A DNA stretch of 64,000 nt from Isoetes taiwanensis (GCA_021234155.1 JAJEKV010000046.1:6517012-6581011); one strand, 5' to 3'. Counted from the stretch's first letter, positions 1 to 12,375 are shown. The notes: generated by a model not told the origin, from the sequence alone. Numbers and translations: made by a program.

Positions 1-189
1 AATCTAAGAGAGTGGGTGCATGAGCACCTCATTAGAAGAAGCTGGAGAGTCCCGGAGACAAAAAAACATTTCTATAGACAGTATATAAATCCCACTCTCC
101 AAGAGGCCAAATACCTCAAGGAAGGTGTGTCTTTTGGCGCCAGACAGATGATAAGCAGGATGCGGCTTAGCTCCCATATGGTTTGCTAG
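1..189 (+). pseudogene. LINE ORF2 C-terminal fragment, upstream part
   Basis: Frame 1 is open from the window edge to a TAG at 187-189. It ends in a stretch containing RMRLSSHM. In non-LTR retrotransposon ORF2 proteins a basic segment with the pattern R-(I/L)-S-S-H lies just before the GRW motif and the terminal cysteine-histidine knuckle. The expected continuation (GVEVGRW, then the knuckle) is not here but at about 1390-1510, so the ORF is interrupted. The element runs off the left edge of the window. No ATG is expected because this is the interior of a longer ORF. Assignment is by motif order only. Confidence 0.55.
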
Positions 190-1375
190 TTCATGAAACC
201 GTATTTTTAGTACATAAGGTTTGGAAGGTTAATGGGGTGTATTGTATGAATTTTGGTATGGGAATAGGGCAAAAAGGCATCTTTGGTTTTCCTGTATTCA
301 TGGGCGGCATTTTTTGGGCTCGAGCGTGGCTGACCATGGCTTCATACAGCTCGGTTTTAGAAGGTAATTAGGGTTTTCTTAATTAGGTTGCATTTCGTGG
401 GCCTGATGCAGGAGCCCGAAAGTAGAAGGTTTTGCTGGCCGGATTTGGAAGATGTGATGCGCTGGAGCAGCGGAAGCAGGCATGTAGTTTGCGCTTGTTT
501 ATTCCAGGCCTACATCGCCATAGCTTGAAGGTAAAGGTTTTTTGTTCATTTGTGAGTGCTTTTCTTCAAATCCGGCCAAGGAGAAGCAGCAAGAGACTGG
601 TAAACTTAAAACCCCTGCCCTTTAAGGGCAAAAAAGGATGGGAAAATGCATTGGCAGGGGGTTCGAATTGCAGGTGCTGAAGAAGCCTTCGGCATTGGCG
701 TCTGGCAGCCGAGTTGCAGCTGAGGGCATGAGGATGCTCGGGTTTGCTGTTGGGCTGCTTGGCTGTGCTCGCTTTCTTTTTATTCAATTCCTATTCACTG
801 CTATACAGTGGCGAATTTACATGCGCTGGCTTCTTCTTGCTCTTCATTGATAGGTAAAGGGTATGTAATCTGAACTCATCCACTTTGTGCATTGTGCAAA
901 GGCAATGAAACTTAGTTACTTTCTGTTATGGCTGCTCATTGTCTGCATGATCAGACATGAGAGTTAAAAAGAGGATGGGAAAATGCGGTGGCAGGGGGTT
1001 CAAATCCCCCGGTTTGTTTGTCCATTGTCTTTGCAGATGCTCAAGAAGCCTTGTATTTGACGGCTCCCAAACTGTTGGCCTGCTTCGCCACTGTATCAGG
1101 GAAGCTTGTGGGAGAAACCTCACTGCATACTAAGTTAGTTGCAGGAGACGCCCCTGCTTTGGTGCCTGGAATAGTGGCAGTTGCTACTTTGAAGTCTCCT
1201 TGCAATGGATGTCAATGGCCCCTTAAGAATAGAGCCACATCAGCATTTGACCCCATCTCCCAATGAGGTGTAGGGATGGGATCGCACTAGAGGGCATATC
1301 CCTCGGAATATACCCCTATCTAATGGCTGGGAATTGTCTAGAGCGCCCAACAACGATAATAATGAGCTTATATAC
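190..1375. other. DNA separating the two LINE halves; contains a diverged duplicated block
   Basis: No convincing gene. A block beginning AGGATGGGAAAATGC and running through GGCAGGGGGTTC to TCAAGAAGCC occurs twice in diverged form, at about 632-690 and 971-1055. Both copies contain a match to the RNA polymerase III B box (660-670 and 997-1007), as in tRNA-derived SINEs. No A box or cloverleaf could be drawn. The short frames here are open by chance. The block most likely inserted into the LINE, but its ends were not resolved to the base. Confidence 0.4.
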
Positions 1376-1742
1376 TTACAATGATGTGGATAGGCTTGGG
1401 GTTGAAGTAGGACGTTGGAGTAATATTCCCCATGAATTGAGATTTTGCAAAGTATGCAATATGGGAGAAGTAGAAGATGAATTACATGTCATCGTAAGGT
1501 GCCCGTCATACTCAGGGATTCGAGATAAGTACAGTATCCATTCAAACTCTTTGCTGGAATTCTTTGATATGCCTGGACATCACATTGGGAAATACTTGAA
1601 GGAAATATTGATACAGAGAGAACAGTTAATGAGTATTAAAGATTGTAATGTTATACATGATGAGAGATGGAAAGAGTCTAATGCATTCTTGTCAGAAGAT
1701 GCATTAGAGGATATCTTTTATAACGTTGAATATGTACATTGA
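1376..1742 (+). pseudogene. LINE ORF2 C-terminal fragment, downstream part (GRW motif and zinc knuckle)
   Basis: The frame (open from an ATG at 1263) contains GVEVGRW, followed by a C-x2-C-x9-H-x5-C knuckle ending in CPSY and then R-D-K-Y. This is the usual end of LINE ORF2 reverse transcriptases, so the first 35 or so codons of the open frame probably belong to the interrupting DNA. It stops at 1742 and is followed within about 50 bp by a long CT tract, as many LINE 3' ends are followed by simple repeats. It continues the fragment at 1-189. Confidence 0.6.
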
Positions 1743-1789
1743 TCGTCTCATAGACACGGTGGTCTCTGCATCGTAATAAATACAACATT

Positions 1790-3178
<1,389 letters not shown>

Positions 3179-3231
3179 TCCTCCCTCCCTCCCTCCCTCC
3201 CTCCCTTCCTTCCTTCCTTCCTTCCTTCCTT
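3179..3231. repeat. (CTCC)n/(CTTC)n microsatellite
   Basis: Tetranucleotide repeats CCCT then CCTT run for about 50 bp, 20 bp upstream of the TRIM element. Simple-sequence expansion. Confidence 0.95.
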
Positions 3232-3252
3232 ACCTACCAGCTAAACAATTAT

Positions 3253-3411
3253 TGTAACGTTCCTAACCGACATGCTCTTAACCAACTGGGCAAAACCGTC
3301 TAGACGTTTATGAGTAGTCGCTTCTACCCATTTATGCCGGTGTCTCGGGAACGCCCCACAAATAAGATTCAAGGTTCAATACTGAAAGCGGTCTACCATG
3401 GACCCGTTACA
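3253..3411 (-). repeat. TRIM 3' LTR
   Basis: 159 bp, TG...CA with 7-bp inverted ends. It is the downstream LTR on the minus strand, preceded (on that strand) by the purine tract at about 3412-3425. Confidence 0.9.
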
Positions 3412-3550
3412 GTCTCTCCCACTAGAACTATGCTCGTCCTCGAGCATCCAAGGCTATACCATGTCTATGTCATACCATGTCACAATGATTACCAAGTCTT
3501 TGCAAATTACCCAAGCATATAGGCACCCATGGAGACTCGAACTCGAGACC

Positions 3551-3564
3551 TGCTCTGATACCAA
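3551..3564 (-). promoter_or_regulatory. TRIM primer binding site, initiator tRNA-Met
   Basis: On the minus strand it reads TTGGTATCAGAGCA, matching the complement of the 3' end of plant initiator tRNA-Met. One base separates it from the 5' LTR. Confidence 0.85.
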
Positions 3565-3565
3565 C

Positions 3566-3723
3566 TGTAACGTTCCTAACTGACATGCCCTTAACCAACT
3601 GGGAAAAACCGTCTAGACGTTTATGAGTAGTCGCTTCTACCCATTTATGTCGGTGTCTCGGGAACGCCCCACAGGCACATTCAAGGTTCGAATACTCGAG
3701 CGGTCTACCATGGGCCCGTTACA
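3566..3723 (-). repeat. TRIM 5' LTR
   Basis: 158 bp, closely similar to the repeat at 3253-3411. It is the upstream LTR on the minus strand because the primer site lies immediately inside it. Confidence 0.9.
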
Positions 3724-3728
3724 ATTAT

Positions 3729-5360
3729 TACCTAATTCACATTAACATTGTCTGGCTTTGTCATCTAGCACTGTTTAGCATTGTCAACTGGTTTGATCCA
3801 GTCAAGAAGAGGAAGAAAACAATGTTGTCCAGTTTGTTAGGTCAATAATTTCATGAAGATATAGCTCTAAATAATGGTGTTGCATGTACTATTGAGCAAG
3901 ATCATGATTGTTCATGGGAACATACTCTAACATGCTAGAAAACGATATGCGCCACATAGGACTCTCTGATTGGCGATAAGGCATAATGTCTCTATTTTTG
4001 CGTCTCACTACTACGCTTTAGGAACTTTGAAAACTAGATGGATCTTTTCTCCAGATTTATATGTTCGCGATGAAATACCAATTATCACAAGGCACAACCC
4101 AATTTTAAATCTTTCCAAAAACCTTTATGGAACATTTTGCTAAGGACTCTTGTATAATTTTCGAGCTCTGTGATTTCAGTGTCAAATGGTCTGCTCCTGG
4201 CTCATGCTAGAATTGCAAGGTGGTACAAATAGTCAGTTTACAGCATAAACAATTCCAATGATGGTTAAATGCGCATATCTAACACTGCATTACCAAAAAT
4301 ACGTGTTGCACCATACCTGACGTATTTTTTGGTTAGATAGGTGCCTTGTTCATTAATTCTTTTTCGTTGGTTTTTTTCTCTACTCTGTTTTTCCACTTTC
4401 GTGACATTCCGGCAGGCTCTGTAACCCTTGAATCTGTACTCAAATCCCTCCATTTTTGCTTTTAATAGGTCTGGAAGATCGGGATATGGTTGTCCCTGCT
4501 TGGAACATCATGGAAATATAGAGTAAATCTCTAAAGCAAACTAGCATCTAGATGATCTAGCCAGAGTAATCTTAAGGTAAGCAACAAGCTCTATGGCATT
4601 GGCCTCTGTTCACAATTATTTGCTTTTAGTTATGTTATTCTGTTTCAAATAATAACTAAAAAAAGTAAGAATGCGATTTGGTATTGGCTGCTCAAACTCT
4701 TGTCTGTAAGATAAGATTTTCAGCATACGACTACTCATGTGGCAAACAGTGACATGAACGATCTTCCAGCCAGACAAGGTTTGCATTTGTAATGTAGCAA
4801 GCCACTTTAGAATCTGCCCTGTTAGTTTGTGGTCTTGGATGTTCTTATCTTCTTCTATAAGAGCATATATGTATGTCTTGTTGCGGTAAAGACAAGTTCA
4901 AGTAATATTTCTGAAGGCGGCGTTGTGACTCCTCAAGAAATCAATTATGTTTCTAGAATGTGTTCTCTTGTTCTTTGCTTCTTTGATTTTTGTTTCTCTA
5001 CATAACTTATATTCAGTTACGGTGTTCTTCTTGTTTGGTAGGCAATTCTTCACAGCCAAATATAGGTATTGCCATATTCTATAATGAGATGTTGTAGCTA
5101 AAATTTGACTATTTCCATTTTTCTGCAGAAAAGTTGGACTTCCAATTGGGTTCAAGGGCAGCAATTTTCATCATGTGATGAAGGATTTCATAATTCAGGG
5201 TGGAGTCTTTGTTAAAATTGGGCATTCATGCTATAAGCTTTTGCAAAATTTATCAATGTAGTCGTTCTTCTCATAACGTGCTCCCTCCTCTATGCTCCCC
5301 TTCACTGGCCTGCACAAGTAGCACATTATTACGTTAGTTTAGTTAATAAGTTTGTGGTTT
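3729..5360. other. No gene seen
   Basis: AT-rich, with only short open frames on both strands. Nothing recognisable, and no repeats beyond short runs. Confidence 0.5.
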
Positions 5361-6216
5361 TAGGGGACCATCCCCCAAATTACCCCCTTGGGCCAAACTA
5401 CTAGCTCAAGGTTACCCCTATTAACTTGCACTCGATCATGGCCCATAGAATTTGAGCTTAAGGACTGTTTAGGACGATCCTATCATCGCCCATGATCAGC
5501 CCGGGGTGCACTTATACAAAGGGGGATATGCCATATGCGTGCAGAGGATGACCAAAAACACCCCTGTATACGACTTTTTGAAAGGCAAATTCAACCCCTT
5601 TCATACAAATCTTACTCCAAGTATCAGCAAAAAAACCCCTAACTCATACGTATACATGTGAAAATGGGTCAAAAAAAGCCCTCTACGAGTCACTTAGCAT
5701 TGTATATCACACATAGTGAACTCTCCTTGATGATCGGATGCTATTTTGTACAAGATCCCCTTGATCGTGTACACCTGCAGTGCCTTCCTTGTGCCCCTGG
5801 GGGTTTAAGCTAGGGAACGTCCCAGACGATCCTATTATCGCGCATAATCACGCTTACCTCATCATGACCTCCCTATGGTCATGTGCATGTGCAGTGCATC
5901 GTGGCATAGAGAACATCCAATGATAATCCCATCATCACCCGCGATCCCGTGCCTTCTCGTGCATGATCTCTTTAGTCATGTACACCCGCAGTGCATCATG
6001 GCCCCGAAGGTTTTAAGGTAGGAAACCCTCTGCTGATCCCATCATCACCCACGATGCTGCACTCCTCTCACATGACCCACTCTTGGTGCGTACTGGCCTA
6101 TAGAACGCCCCTGGGGAAGATCTCATCATCGCCTACACTCCAAGATCTTCGCGTATGCATCCCAACTACCTAAGAATGCATACACTTTCCTGCACTTACA
6201 CTAAGGCATACACAAG
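5361..6216. repeat. Diverged tandem repeats, unit about 100-110 bp
   Basis: From about 5757 to 6150 a unit recurs roughly four times: a GTACACC(T/C)GCAGTGC-like start, a C-rich middle with GGTTTAAG(C/G)TAGG, then GATCC(T/C)AT(C/T)ATC(A/G)CC. A weaker relative lies near 5478. There are no coding frames. The array abuts the 3' end of gypsy element A's pol gene, where its 3' UTR and LTR would be expected, but it does not resemble the LTRs at 10047 or 30612. Confidence 0.5.
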
Positions 6217-6640
6217 CTTAGCTAAGAGCACCTGACAGGTTGGCGTCGACCACTTCAGAGATGACTTGGCCGTCGAATTGCTTCATGAATTTCATGTATT
6301 GCTTCTCTAGATCTTGCTTTAATACCCATATTGCGTCTTCCACTAGTAAGTGCTTTCGCTTGACCAAGTATTGGAGGAACTAAGACCTTCTTGTCTTCTT
6401 AAATGCTTTGTCGAGAATTAGCTCGAGAACTATATCGATTTGCTCCTCCATCATCTCCAATAAGGTTGGAGTCTCCAAGACCTCTTCCAGGTTTGGAGTG
6501 TGCCACTTTAATAGGCTTATATGGAAGACTTTGTGCATTTTGAGATGGGCACACAAATCGAGCTTGTAGGCTTGACTCCCTACTTGCTCCAAGATCTTGA
6601 AAGGTCCCGCCCACCTTGGAGCAAGCTTCTTACAATTTCT
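6217..6640 (-). pseudogene. pol: Gypsy element A: integrase C-terminus and degenerate chromodomain
   Basis: The minus strand reads an integrase tail with [10 protein letters not shown], close to the usual gypsy (V/I)FH(V/I)SLL motif. Across a frameshift it continues into QYLVKRKHLLVEDAIWV. This matches the chromodomain pattern (E/Q)-Y-L-V-K-W-K....EDATW, with the aromatic cage residue W replaced by R. It marks the family as a chromovirus, a Ty3/gypsy clade whose integrase tail binds modified chromatin. The frame ends at a stop near 6220. There are several frame breaks. Confidence 0.75.
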
Positions 6641-7331
6641 GATTCGAGGCTTTGCTTTCTTGACTTTAATCTTAAGTCAAACATTATTTGGAATTTTTTT
6701 TCAGTTCTATGCTTATCCGCTATGCTCTTTTATCGACTTCTTGCTGCCAGTAGATAGCCTCGAACTTCTTCGACCAACTGCTGCATATCAATCAACAGTT
6801 GTTGAGAAACTTCAACCTTGGACACTGGTTTATGCCAAGTGTCTAGTGTCAAGCATTGATAGCCATAATTTATCATGAAGGGGGACATTTATGAGGATTC
6901 TTGCTTAGTACTATTGTATGCAATATCTACCAAGTCCTCCATTTTGACTACGTATTCCCATACATAGTTCCTCAACATGTCTTCTAAAATTCGGTGTGTT
7001 TCGTTTGCCCATCGGTTTGGGGATGATATGTTCTACTCATAAACAACTTGGTCTGGATCATGTTGAAGAAATCCTTCCAAAAGGCACTTATGAACTTGGG
7101 ATCTCTATCGGAAATGATTTCTCTTGGCATCCCATGCAATCTAGATATCTCTTTTGCAAAAAGCAAGGCGGTATCCAAGGCTATATCTGTAGTTCGATAT
7201 GGAAAAAAGTGAGCCATCTTTGATAGCTTGTCGACTACAACCATTAAGGCATCATGGCCCCTTGCTGTTCTTGGGAGTTCGGTTATAAAATCCATGCTCA
7301 CAACCTCCCATTTTGCATTTGGTACTGTCAA
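6641..7331 (-). pseudogene. pol: Gypsy element A: integrase catalytic core
   Basis: The open part (6984-7331) contains WEVVSMDFITELP, which carries the first catalytic Asp, then VVVDKLSKMAHF, IISDRDPKF with the second Asp, and TYHPQTDGQT. The segment after DGQT is disrupted: the catalytic Glu of the D-D-E triad, expected about 35 residues after the second Asp, is not preserved in context. 6641-6983 holds the rest of the core in broken frames. This enzyme would join the element's cDNA to chromosomal DNA. The copy is inactive. Confidence 0.85.
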
Positions 7332-7523
7332 GGGTTCTAAGGTTCTCGGAATCTAGAGTTGCTCCGCTTTCGTTTGCTGACATAACTGATACTGCGGATG
7401 TAGTTGGCTATGTCGTTCTTCATGCCAGGCCAAAGTAACTACTTCTTACCTTGAAGTAAGTTTTCATGAACCCTGAGTGGCCGGTTATTGGGCTATTATG
7501 AGTATCATAAAGAATTAACTTCC
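7332..7523 (-). pseudogene. pol: Gypsy element A: integrase HHCC zinc domain (frame-broken)
   Basis: The minus strand has a Y-D-T-H-N-S-P-I-T-G-H segment with the two histidines, then a region that in related copies carries C-Q-L-C; here that part is frame-shifted with stops. Compare element C at 29440-29660 and element D at 62800-62966. Confidence 0.65.
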
Positions 7524-8130
7524 TTACTCGGGATGCCTCCACACAAAGTTTGTCCTTGTGGTATAGAAGATTGTCTTCCTTTTTATATATTTTATCTGTC
7601 CTTGCTTCTTTTCAAAGGCTAGCCGATACATCCTTGATTTCTTTGCTTGAAGGCAAGACCTCTTCAATCTTTTTGCCGAATTTACTGGACAAGATGGAGA
7701 TGGCATTGCAATGCACTCGAGTCTCCAATGGCTGGCGAGAGAGAGCGTCGGCAACCACATTTAATTTGCCTGGCTTATAGACTATCTCGAAGTCATATTC
7801 TTCGAGGAATTCTATCCAGCGTCTTTGCCTAATATTGAGGAGTGATTGTGTGAAAATATATTGGAGGTTTTCGTGGTCAATATCTAACTGAAATCTCCTC
7901 CCAAACAAATAGTGCCTCCAAATACGGAGAGCTCTTACGACGGCTAGAAGTCCGTGATCATGCGTTGGATAATGTTGCTCGGCATCATTCATCTTCTTAG
8001 AATCATAGACTACCACCCTTCCTTCTTGTTGAGAACTCCATCTATTGTGAACTTACTAGCATCAGTTGCTACTAGCTTATCCTTGTTTGAATCTGGTAGA
8101 GTGAGCACTGGCGCCATTGTTAAGGCTTCC
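7524..8130 (-). pseudogene. pol: Gypsy element A: RNase H
   Basis: The open frame 7612-8016 contains VVYDSKKMNDAEQ, YPTHDHGLLAVV, FQLDIDHENLQYI and KLNVVADALSR. These are standard Ty3/gypsy RNase H and connection motifs, including the catalytic Asp residues in ..IDHENL.. and ..VADALSR... Upstream (about 8017-8130) the LVATDAS segment is readable but broken by an indel. RNase H removes the RNA strand during cDNA synthesis. Confidence 0.85.
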
Positions 8131-8548
8131 TTGAGCTTTTCGAATGAAGCTTAAACATTCTCTAGTCAATGTACCACCTAAGCTCTTACCTTCTTTTTCT
8201 TAGTGAGGTCCGACATAGTAACCCGATCAAGTTTATCTAGGAAAAAAATTTCGCTCCTTGGAGTTGATCCATCAAGTCATCTGCCCTAGGCAAAGCGTAT
8301 TTGTTCTTTACCATATGCTTGTTCCACTGGCGGTAGTCGATACACATCCTACATATCCTTAAACTTCCGTCCTTCTTCTTTAGGAAGAGAATGGGTGCCC
8401 CGAAGGGTGATACGCTTGCCCTAATGACTCCGAGCTCTAGCAACTCTTGTAATTGCTTCTTGAGCTCCGCTAGTTCTGGAGTGCTCATCCTATAAGGAGC
8501 CTTACTAATAGGCTTAGCACCTGGTGCTAGTGTAATCTCACATTCCAC
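8131..8548 (-). pseudogene. pol: Gypsy element A: reverse transcriptase with palm deleted
   Basis: 8237-8548 reads the RT fingers ([54 protein letters not shown]) up to LQGAKFFS. It then jumps directly to sequence belonging to the thumb/RNase H boundary (DLTKKKK...). About 450 bp carrying the palm, including the F-x-D-D active-site motif seen in elements B and D, is missing. This copy cannot make a polymerase. Confidence 0.88.
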
Positions 8549-9187
8549 GCCTCTATAGGATGGTAACTCACGGATTTCATTCGGAAGAAAACATCATGGA
8601 ATTCCTTGGTTAGCCTCGCAACTGGCCTGAGCAAAGTTTGACTCACCTTGCTGCTTCTGATCAGGCTCAATGGTTTTTAGCCTAAGGATGTACTCAACTT
8701 TATCCTTCATTATAGATTTGTGCAGCTGCTTCAAGGACACGCACCTCATTACAGAAGGGACTTCCTTACCTTTGACCACAAAACGGTTGTCGTCAGGTGT
8801 CGTGATCGAGATCTCATGTCTGTCGCAGTCGATCATTGCCTTAGCTGGCTTCAAGAACTCCATGCCAACTATAAGGTCATACTTACCAATGTCCATGACT
8901 TCTACCCCCATAGTCAACTTGGTTCCGCTTAGGTCTATATCAAAATTGATTCTTCTTCCTTTGGCGTGGTGAATTGTCCCACTTGCCATATTGGTTGGCC
9001 TTAACTTCGATTTGAGGGTCTTCGATTTCAACAATGCTGTTAACCTCGGCGAAGCAAAATTATAGGAGCTACCTGTGTCTATAAGAACTACACAAGGGCT
9101 TATCATGTATGATGCCCTCTGCTGAAATAACCGTGGACTGACTTTTGACGTCACATGACTCAATGGCTGCACATATTCTACGCTCAC
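8549..9187 (-). pseudogene. pol: Gypsy element A: retropepsin-like protease and linker
   Basis: The frame 8594-9187 (197 residues) contains the aspartic protease active site VVLIDTGSSYNFASP at about residues 34-48, then NFDIDLSG and DLIVGMEFL, as in plant gypsy proteases. The family protease cuts the Gag-Pol polyprotein. An indel near 8590 separates it from RT. Confidence 0.85.
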
Positions 9188-9600
9188 CTTCTATATAATC
9201 ATGTGGTTCTTGTTGGTCATCGTCGTCGTCTAATTCTATTGGCGATTCCCAGTTTATGAGGTTTGCCAGTGCTGCTTGTATCACAAAGGGGCAATCTTGT
9301 GTGCGGTGTTCGGGATAGAAGCATCTAAAACATAACTTCTTCTTTATGCATTATTCCCTCTTTTCCTTGGGGATACTATCCAGAAAATATTTCACTGACT
9401 TCCCCACTGGGCCCCTCTGATGCTTCTGATCCCCATATGAGCCTTTCCTATTCATCTTCCTATGAGACTGCTGCATTGTGGTGTGGTGCATGCATGCTTG
9501 GGTGGATAAGAGCATGTTGCTTTCCCCTTGTAGAATAATTGTTTCTGCCCCGGGATTGGTGGTGCTTCCTCCAAGCTTAGAGCTTTGTCTTCGGCCTATC
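9188..9600 (-). pseudogene. gag: Gypsy element A: gag C-terminus with zinc knuckle
   Basis: The minus strand reads KKKLCFRCFYPEHRTQDCPF near 9290-9345, a CX2CX4HX4C nucleocapsid knuckle, followed by an acidic run (DDDDDQQEPHDYIEGE). At about 9600 the sequence jumps from gag C-terminal coding DNA to the gag start and 5' leader. About 900 bp encoding the capsid part is therefore deleted, judged against elements B and D. Confidence 0.82.
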
Positions 9601-10030
9601 TAAGCCGAAAACACCTATTAGAATGCTAAGAAAATAGACAGACAAGATAAATTTTAGGGCTAGTACTCACACTATTAGATTTTGATTTTAAGTTGATCTA
9701 ACCTATTACATTACCTATAAAATGTATTATTCTTGGCCAACTATAGTCGAGTACTCACGACGTGCACCAGAAGGCCGACTGGGATTCTCAGTAGGGTCTC
9801 TATTGGTAAAAAATTATCTAAATTTATTGTACTTAATGTCACAATCTTACATAATACTATCTAACCTTCTATACTACAATCGGAGAATTTTTTTTTCCAT
9901 TACTCAAGGTTCATGCTCGAGATTTTCATTCGAGGTTCATGCTCGGGATTTTAACTCCAAGACTGAAGATCTAAACTGTTTGTGCTACTTGGAAAATGGT
10001 CATTGCTCGATTTTGGTCCACCAAGGTCAT
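9601..10030 (-). other. Gypsy element A: 5' leader and first gag codons
   Basis: About 430 bp homologous to the leader of element C (30166-30595), ending at the primer site. The first gag codons (reading ..FGLD on the minus strand) lie at its left end. There is no histone-like ORF here, unlike element B. Confidence 0.75.
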
Positions 10031-10043
10031 GGCTCTGATACCA
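10031..10043 (-). promoter_or_regulatory. Gypsy element A primer binding site, initiator tRNA-Met
   Basis: The minus strand reads TGGTATCAGAGCC, complementary to the initiator tRNA-Met 3' end, three bases inside the LTR at 10047. Confidence 0.9.
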
Positions 10044-10046
10044 TTT

Positions 10047-10842
10047 TGACACCCCCCTGCTCGTATATGATGCCTTGCATGTATAGAACTGGAGTTCATC
10101 CCTCCTATCAGCGCATAACTGCCAATATGAGGTCCTTTACCTATCATCAGGTTCTTGATGGTGGCAAGAACCTGATAGGGAAGAATAGACGTGCCATTCA
10201 TCTTGTCTCCCTCGGGATCTACCTAGCTGCAGAAGCGCGTAAAACATAAGCACATATCATCATATAAAATACATATCCACCTCGAAGGGTGGCTCGCCAT
10301 AATATAACATCAGAAAGTAGCATTAACAAAGAAAGGAAATCCTAGCCAGGGTCATGGGAATTGACTGACATCTTGGGTCTTCAAAAGACAATGCAGACAA
10401 ACTTTATGGCAACTGGATTGGGCTAGCATAAGAACATGGTTGTTGGATAGTCCACTCCATCCGCCCCTCCTGACCGTAGCCTGCTGGGTGCATAGTCAGA
10501 GGGACTATTCCTGGGTTGCATTTCCCTAGTCTCAATGAGGCAGGAGGGAATCACTCCCCTCCACAAGATCCATGCCAACTACAGGCGAGCTAGAGAGCCA
10601 CTGCTCGTCTACGATTTGAATTTCACTGAGGTGACGCATCACCTAGGAGGTGTCGAGCCCACACCTTTTCCACACTCGATGGCAAACTATCAGGCCTAAC
10701 CCAGAATGTTCTCCGGCTCTAACCCCGCCACCCACAGCCAGACGAACTCTAATGCATAAGCTGCAATTACTCGGTGCTAAGGAGGTCACTTTTAGGAACA
10801 TCATGTATGAAGACTCTGGTTCTCTAACCCCCTTCCCAATAC
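10047..10842 (-). repeat. Gypsy element A 5' LTR, truncated by insertion of LTR B
   Basis: Begins (plus orientation) TGACACCC beside the primer site and is homologous to the first roughly 880 bp of LTR C (30612-31490). It stops at 10842, where LTR B begins with TGTGATGT. Reverse-complementing LTR B shows what should follow the ACCCCCTTCCCAATAC at the break, so element B landed inside this LTR. The rest of LTR A is not identified in the window. Confidence 0.82.
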
Positions 10843-12375
10843 TGTGATGTTCCAGCATAATATATGGTTCGAATATGTATATTATACTACCACGCCACGC
10901 ATACATATCACCTTGACAAGTACTTATAAGCCGTAAAGGGTTGTGCCTAGGAGGCAAACTCGTATGTTGCACATGTCTATAAACCTATGCAATTAAACCC
11001 CTTTGCCTCATAGAAAAACCCCATTGGTCCCTTCTAACCTAAACCTAAAAGGTCATGTAAAAGGAACAAAAGGGGAAACCCTAAACCTTTTCCATTTTCG
11101 CATTTTGGCTTCGTTGGGCCATTCCGACCAAGCCAAGCTGCTAGTTCACATTGCCAGGCGCTGCCAAGCCGCCTTTGCACAACAGATCTCCCAGGAGCAG
11201 CTGCCTTCAATACAAGCGAAGGCATAAACGTGATTCGAGGAGCAGGAGCAAGCCAGGGATCAGGTAACCTGTGATTCCGTTGTGCAATGCTGACTTTTAG
11301 CCCGGCAATGAGCTAGGATAATATGGTAGATTAGTCTTAGCAGCCGTTATAGATCCTAAGATCACAAGCCTTAACTAAAGAACCTAATCATGTATGTTTA
11401 GGTAGATAAAATAGATATTATTCAGTATTTCAGTTCTTTGATGATGATGTTCCATTCTATGCTCACTCCTGTGTATTGGGAAGGGGGGTAGAGATCCTGA
11501 AACCTTCAGTAGTAGATGCATCTAGATAACCTCATTAATTCCCAATTAATGTGGCCTGTGTACAAGAGCCCGCCTGGTTGTGAGTGGCGGGGCTAGACCG
11601 GTGGAATAAGAAGGACTGGTCCCATTACACACAGATCCCTCTTATGTGTAAAGCCTACCAGAGATCTTAGCGGGCTAGGCTTAATGGCTTGCCACTGAGT
11701 GTGGGCAAGGCATGAGCTCGACACCTCTTGGGTGATGAGTCACCTTCAATGAGATTCAAGTCGAAGACGGGCAATAGCCCTCTAGCCGCATGTGAAGGGC
11801 ATGTATGCCTCTGGAGGGGGTGACCCCCTTCCTGCTTCATCGGGACTGGGGAGATGAAACCTAGTAGTAGCCCCTTTGGCTATGCACCTGGCAGGCTACA
11901 GTCCAGTCCCTAGACTCTTCAACCTATTCTGCAAAGTGTGTACACGGGAGGGGCGGATAGAGCAGACTATTCAACAACCATGTTCCTATGCCAGCCCAAT
12001 CCACTCTCATGAATTCTGTCTGCAATGGCTTCTGGAGACCCAAGCCGTCAGTCCATACCCTGGAGTTTGAACCTTGGGTAGGATCTCCCATGTGATGATG
12101 ATATTGTTGATGTGTTTATACATGTATGCTATGGTACATTCACCTTCGAGTTGACTCTGTTGCATTTGATGTCATGTGCTTACGTTTATTTACGCTTATG
12201 CAGCTAGGACGATCTCGAGGGAAGACGGGACAAATGACCCGTCCATTCTTCCTCATCGATCCAGTGCTATAGGATTGGTGTCAGGTGGACGGCCTCAGTC
12301 AGCTTGGCTACCAGGGGGATGAACTCCGCCTTCCAATACGATGGAAGCATCGTAGAAGAAGTAGGGGACATCACA
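10843..12375 (+). repeat. Gypsy element B 5' LTR
   Basis: 1,533 bp starting TGTGATGT and ending ACATCACA, perfect 8-bp inverted ends. It is followed by one base and a primer site. It is homologous, in opposite orientation, to LTR C at 30612-32105. It should hold the element's promoter and polyadenylation signals. The 5 bp before it (AATAC) is the expected target duplication, but the far end of element B is lost, so the partner copy cannot be checked. Confidence 0.9.

Larger units (their letters stand above)
3253..3723 (-). mobile_element. Complete TRIM (terminal-repeat retrotransposon in miniature)
   Basis: Two direct repeats of 159 and 158 bp, both starting TGTAACG and ending CGTTACA, enclose 154 bp with no coding capacity. 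The identical 5-bp sequence ATTAT flanks both ends (3248-3252 and 3724-3728), a target duplication of the length LTR integrases make. On the minus strand the primer site TTGGTATCAGAGC lies one base inside the 5' LTR, and a purine-rich tract (GTGGGAGAGAC) precedes the 3' LTR, so the element reads on the minus strand. It is under 500 bp and depends on enzymes made elsewhere. The LTRs differ at several positions and by a 1-bp length change, so the insertion is not recent. Confidence 0.93.

Noticed and set aside
991-1012. Possible tRNA T-arm (GGGGG-TTCAAAT-CCCCC)
   Set aside because: No acceptor, D or anticodon arms could be drawn around it; it looks like a SINE-type B box at most.
10843-12375. 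Solo LTR
   Set aside because: A primer binding site and element interior follow directly, so it is the 5' LTR of a longer element.
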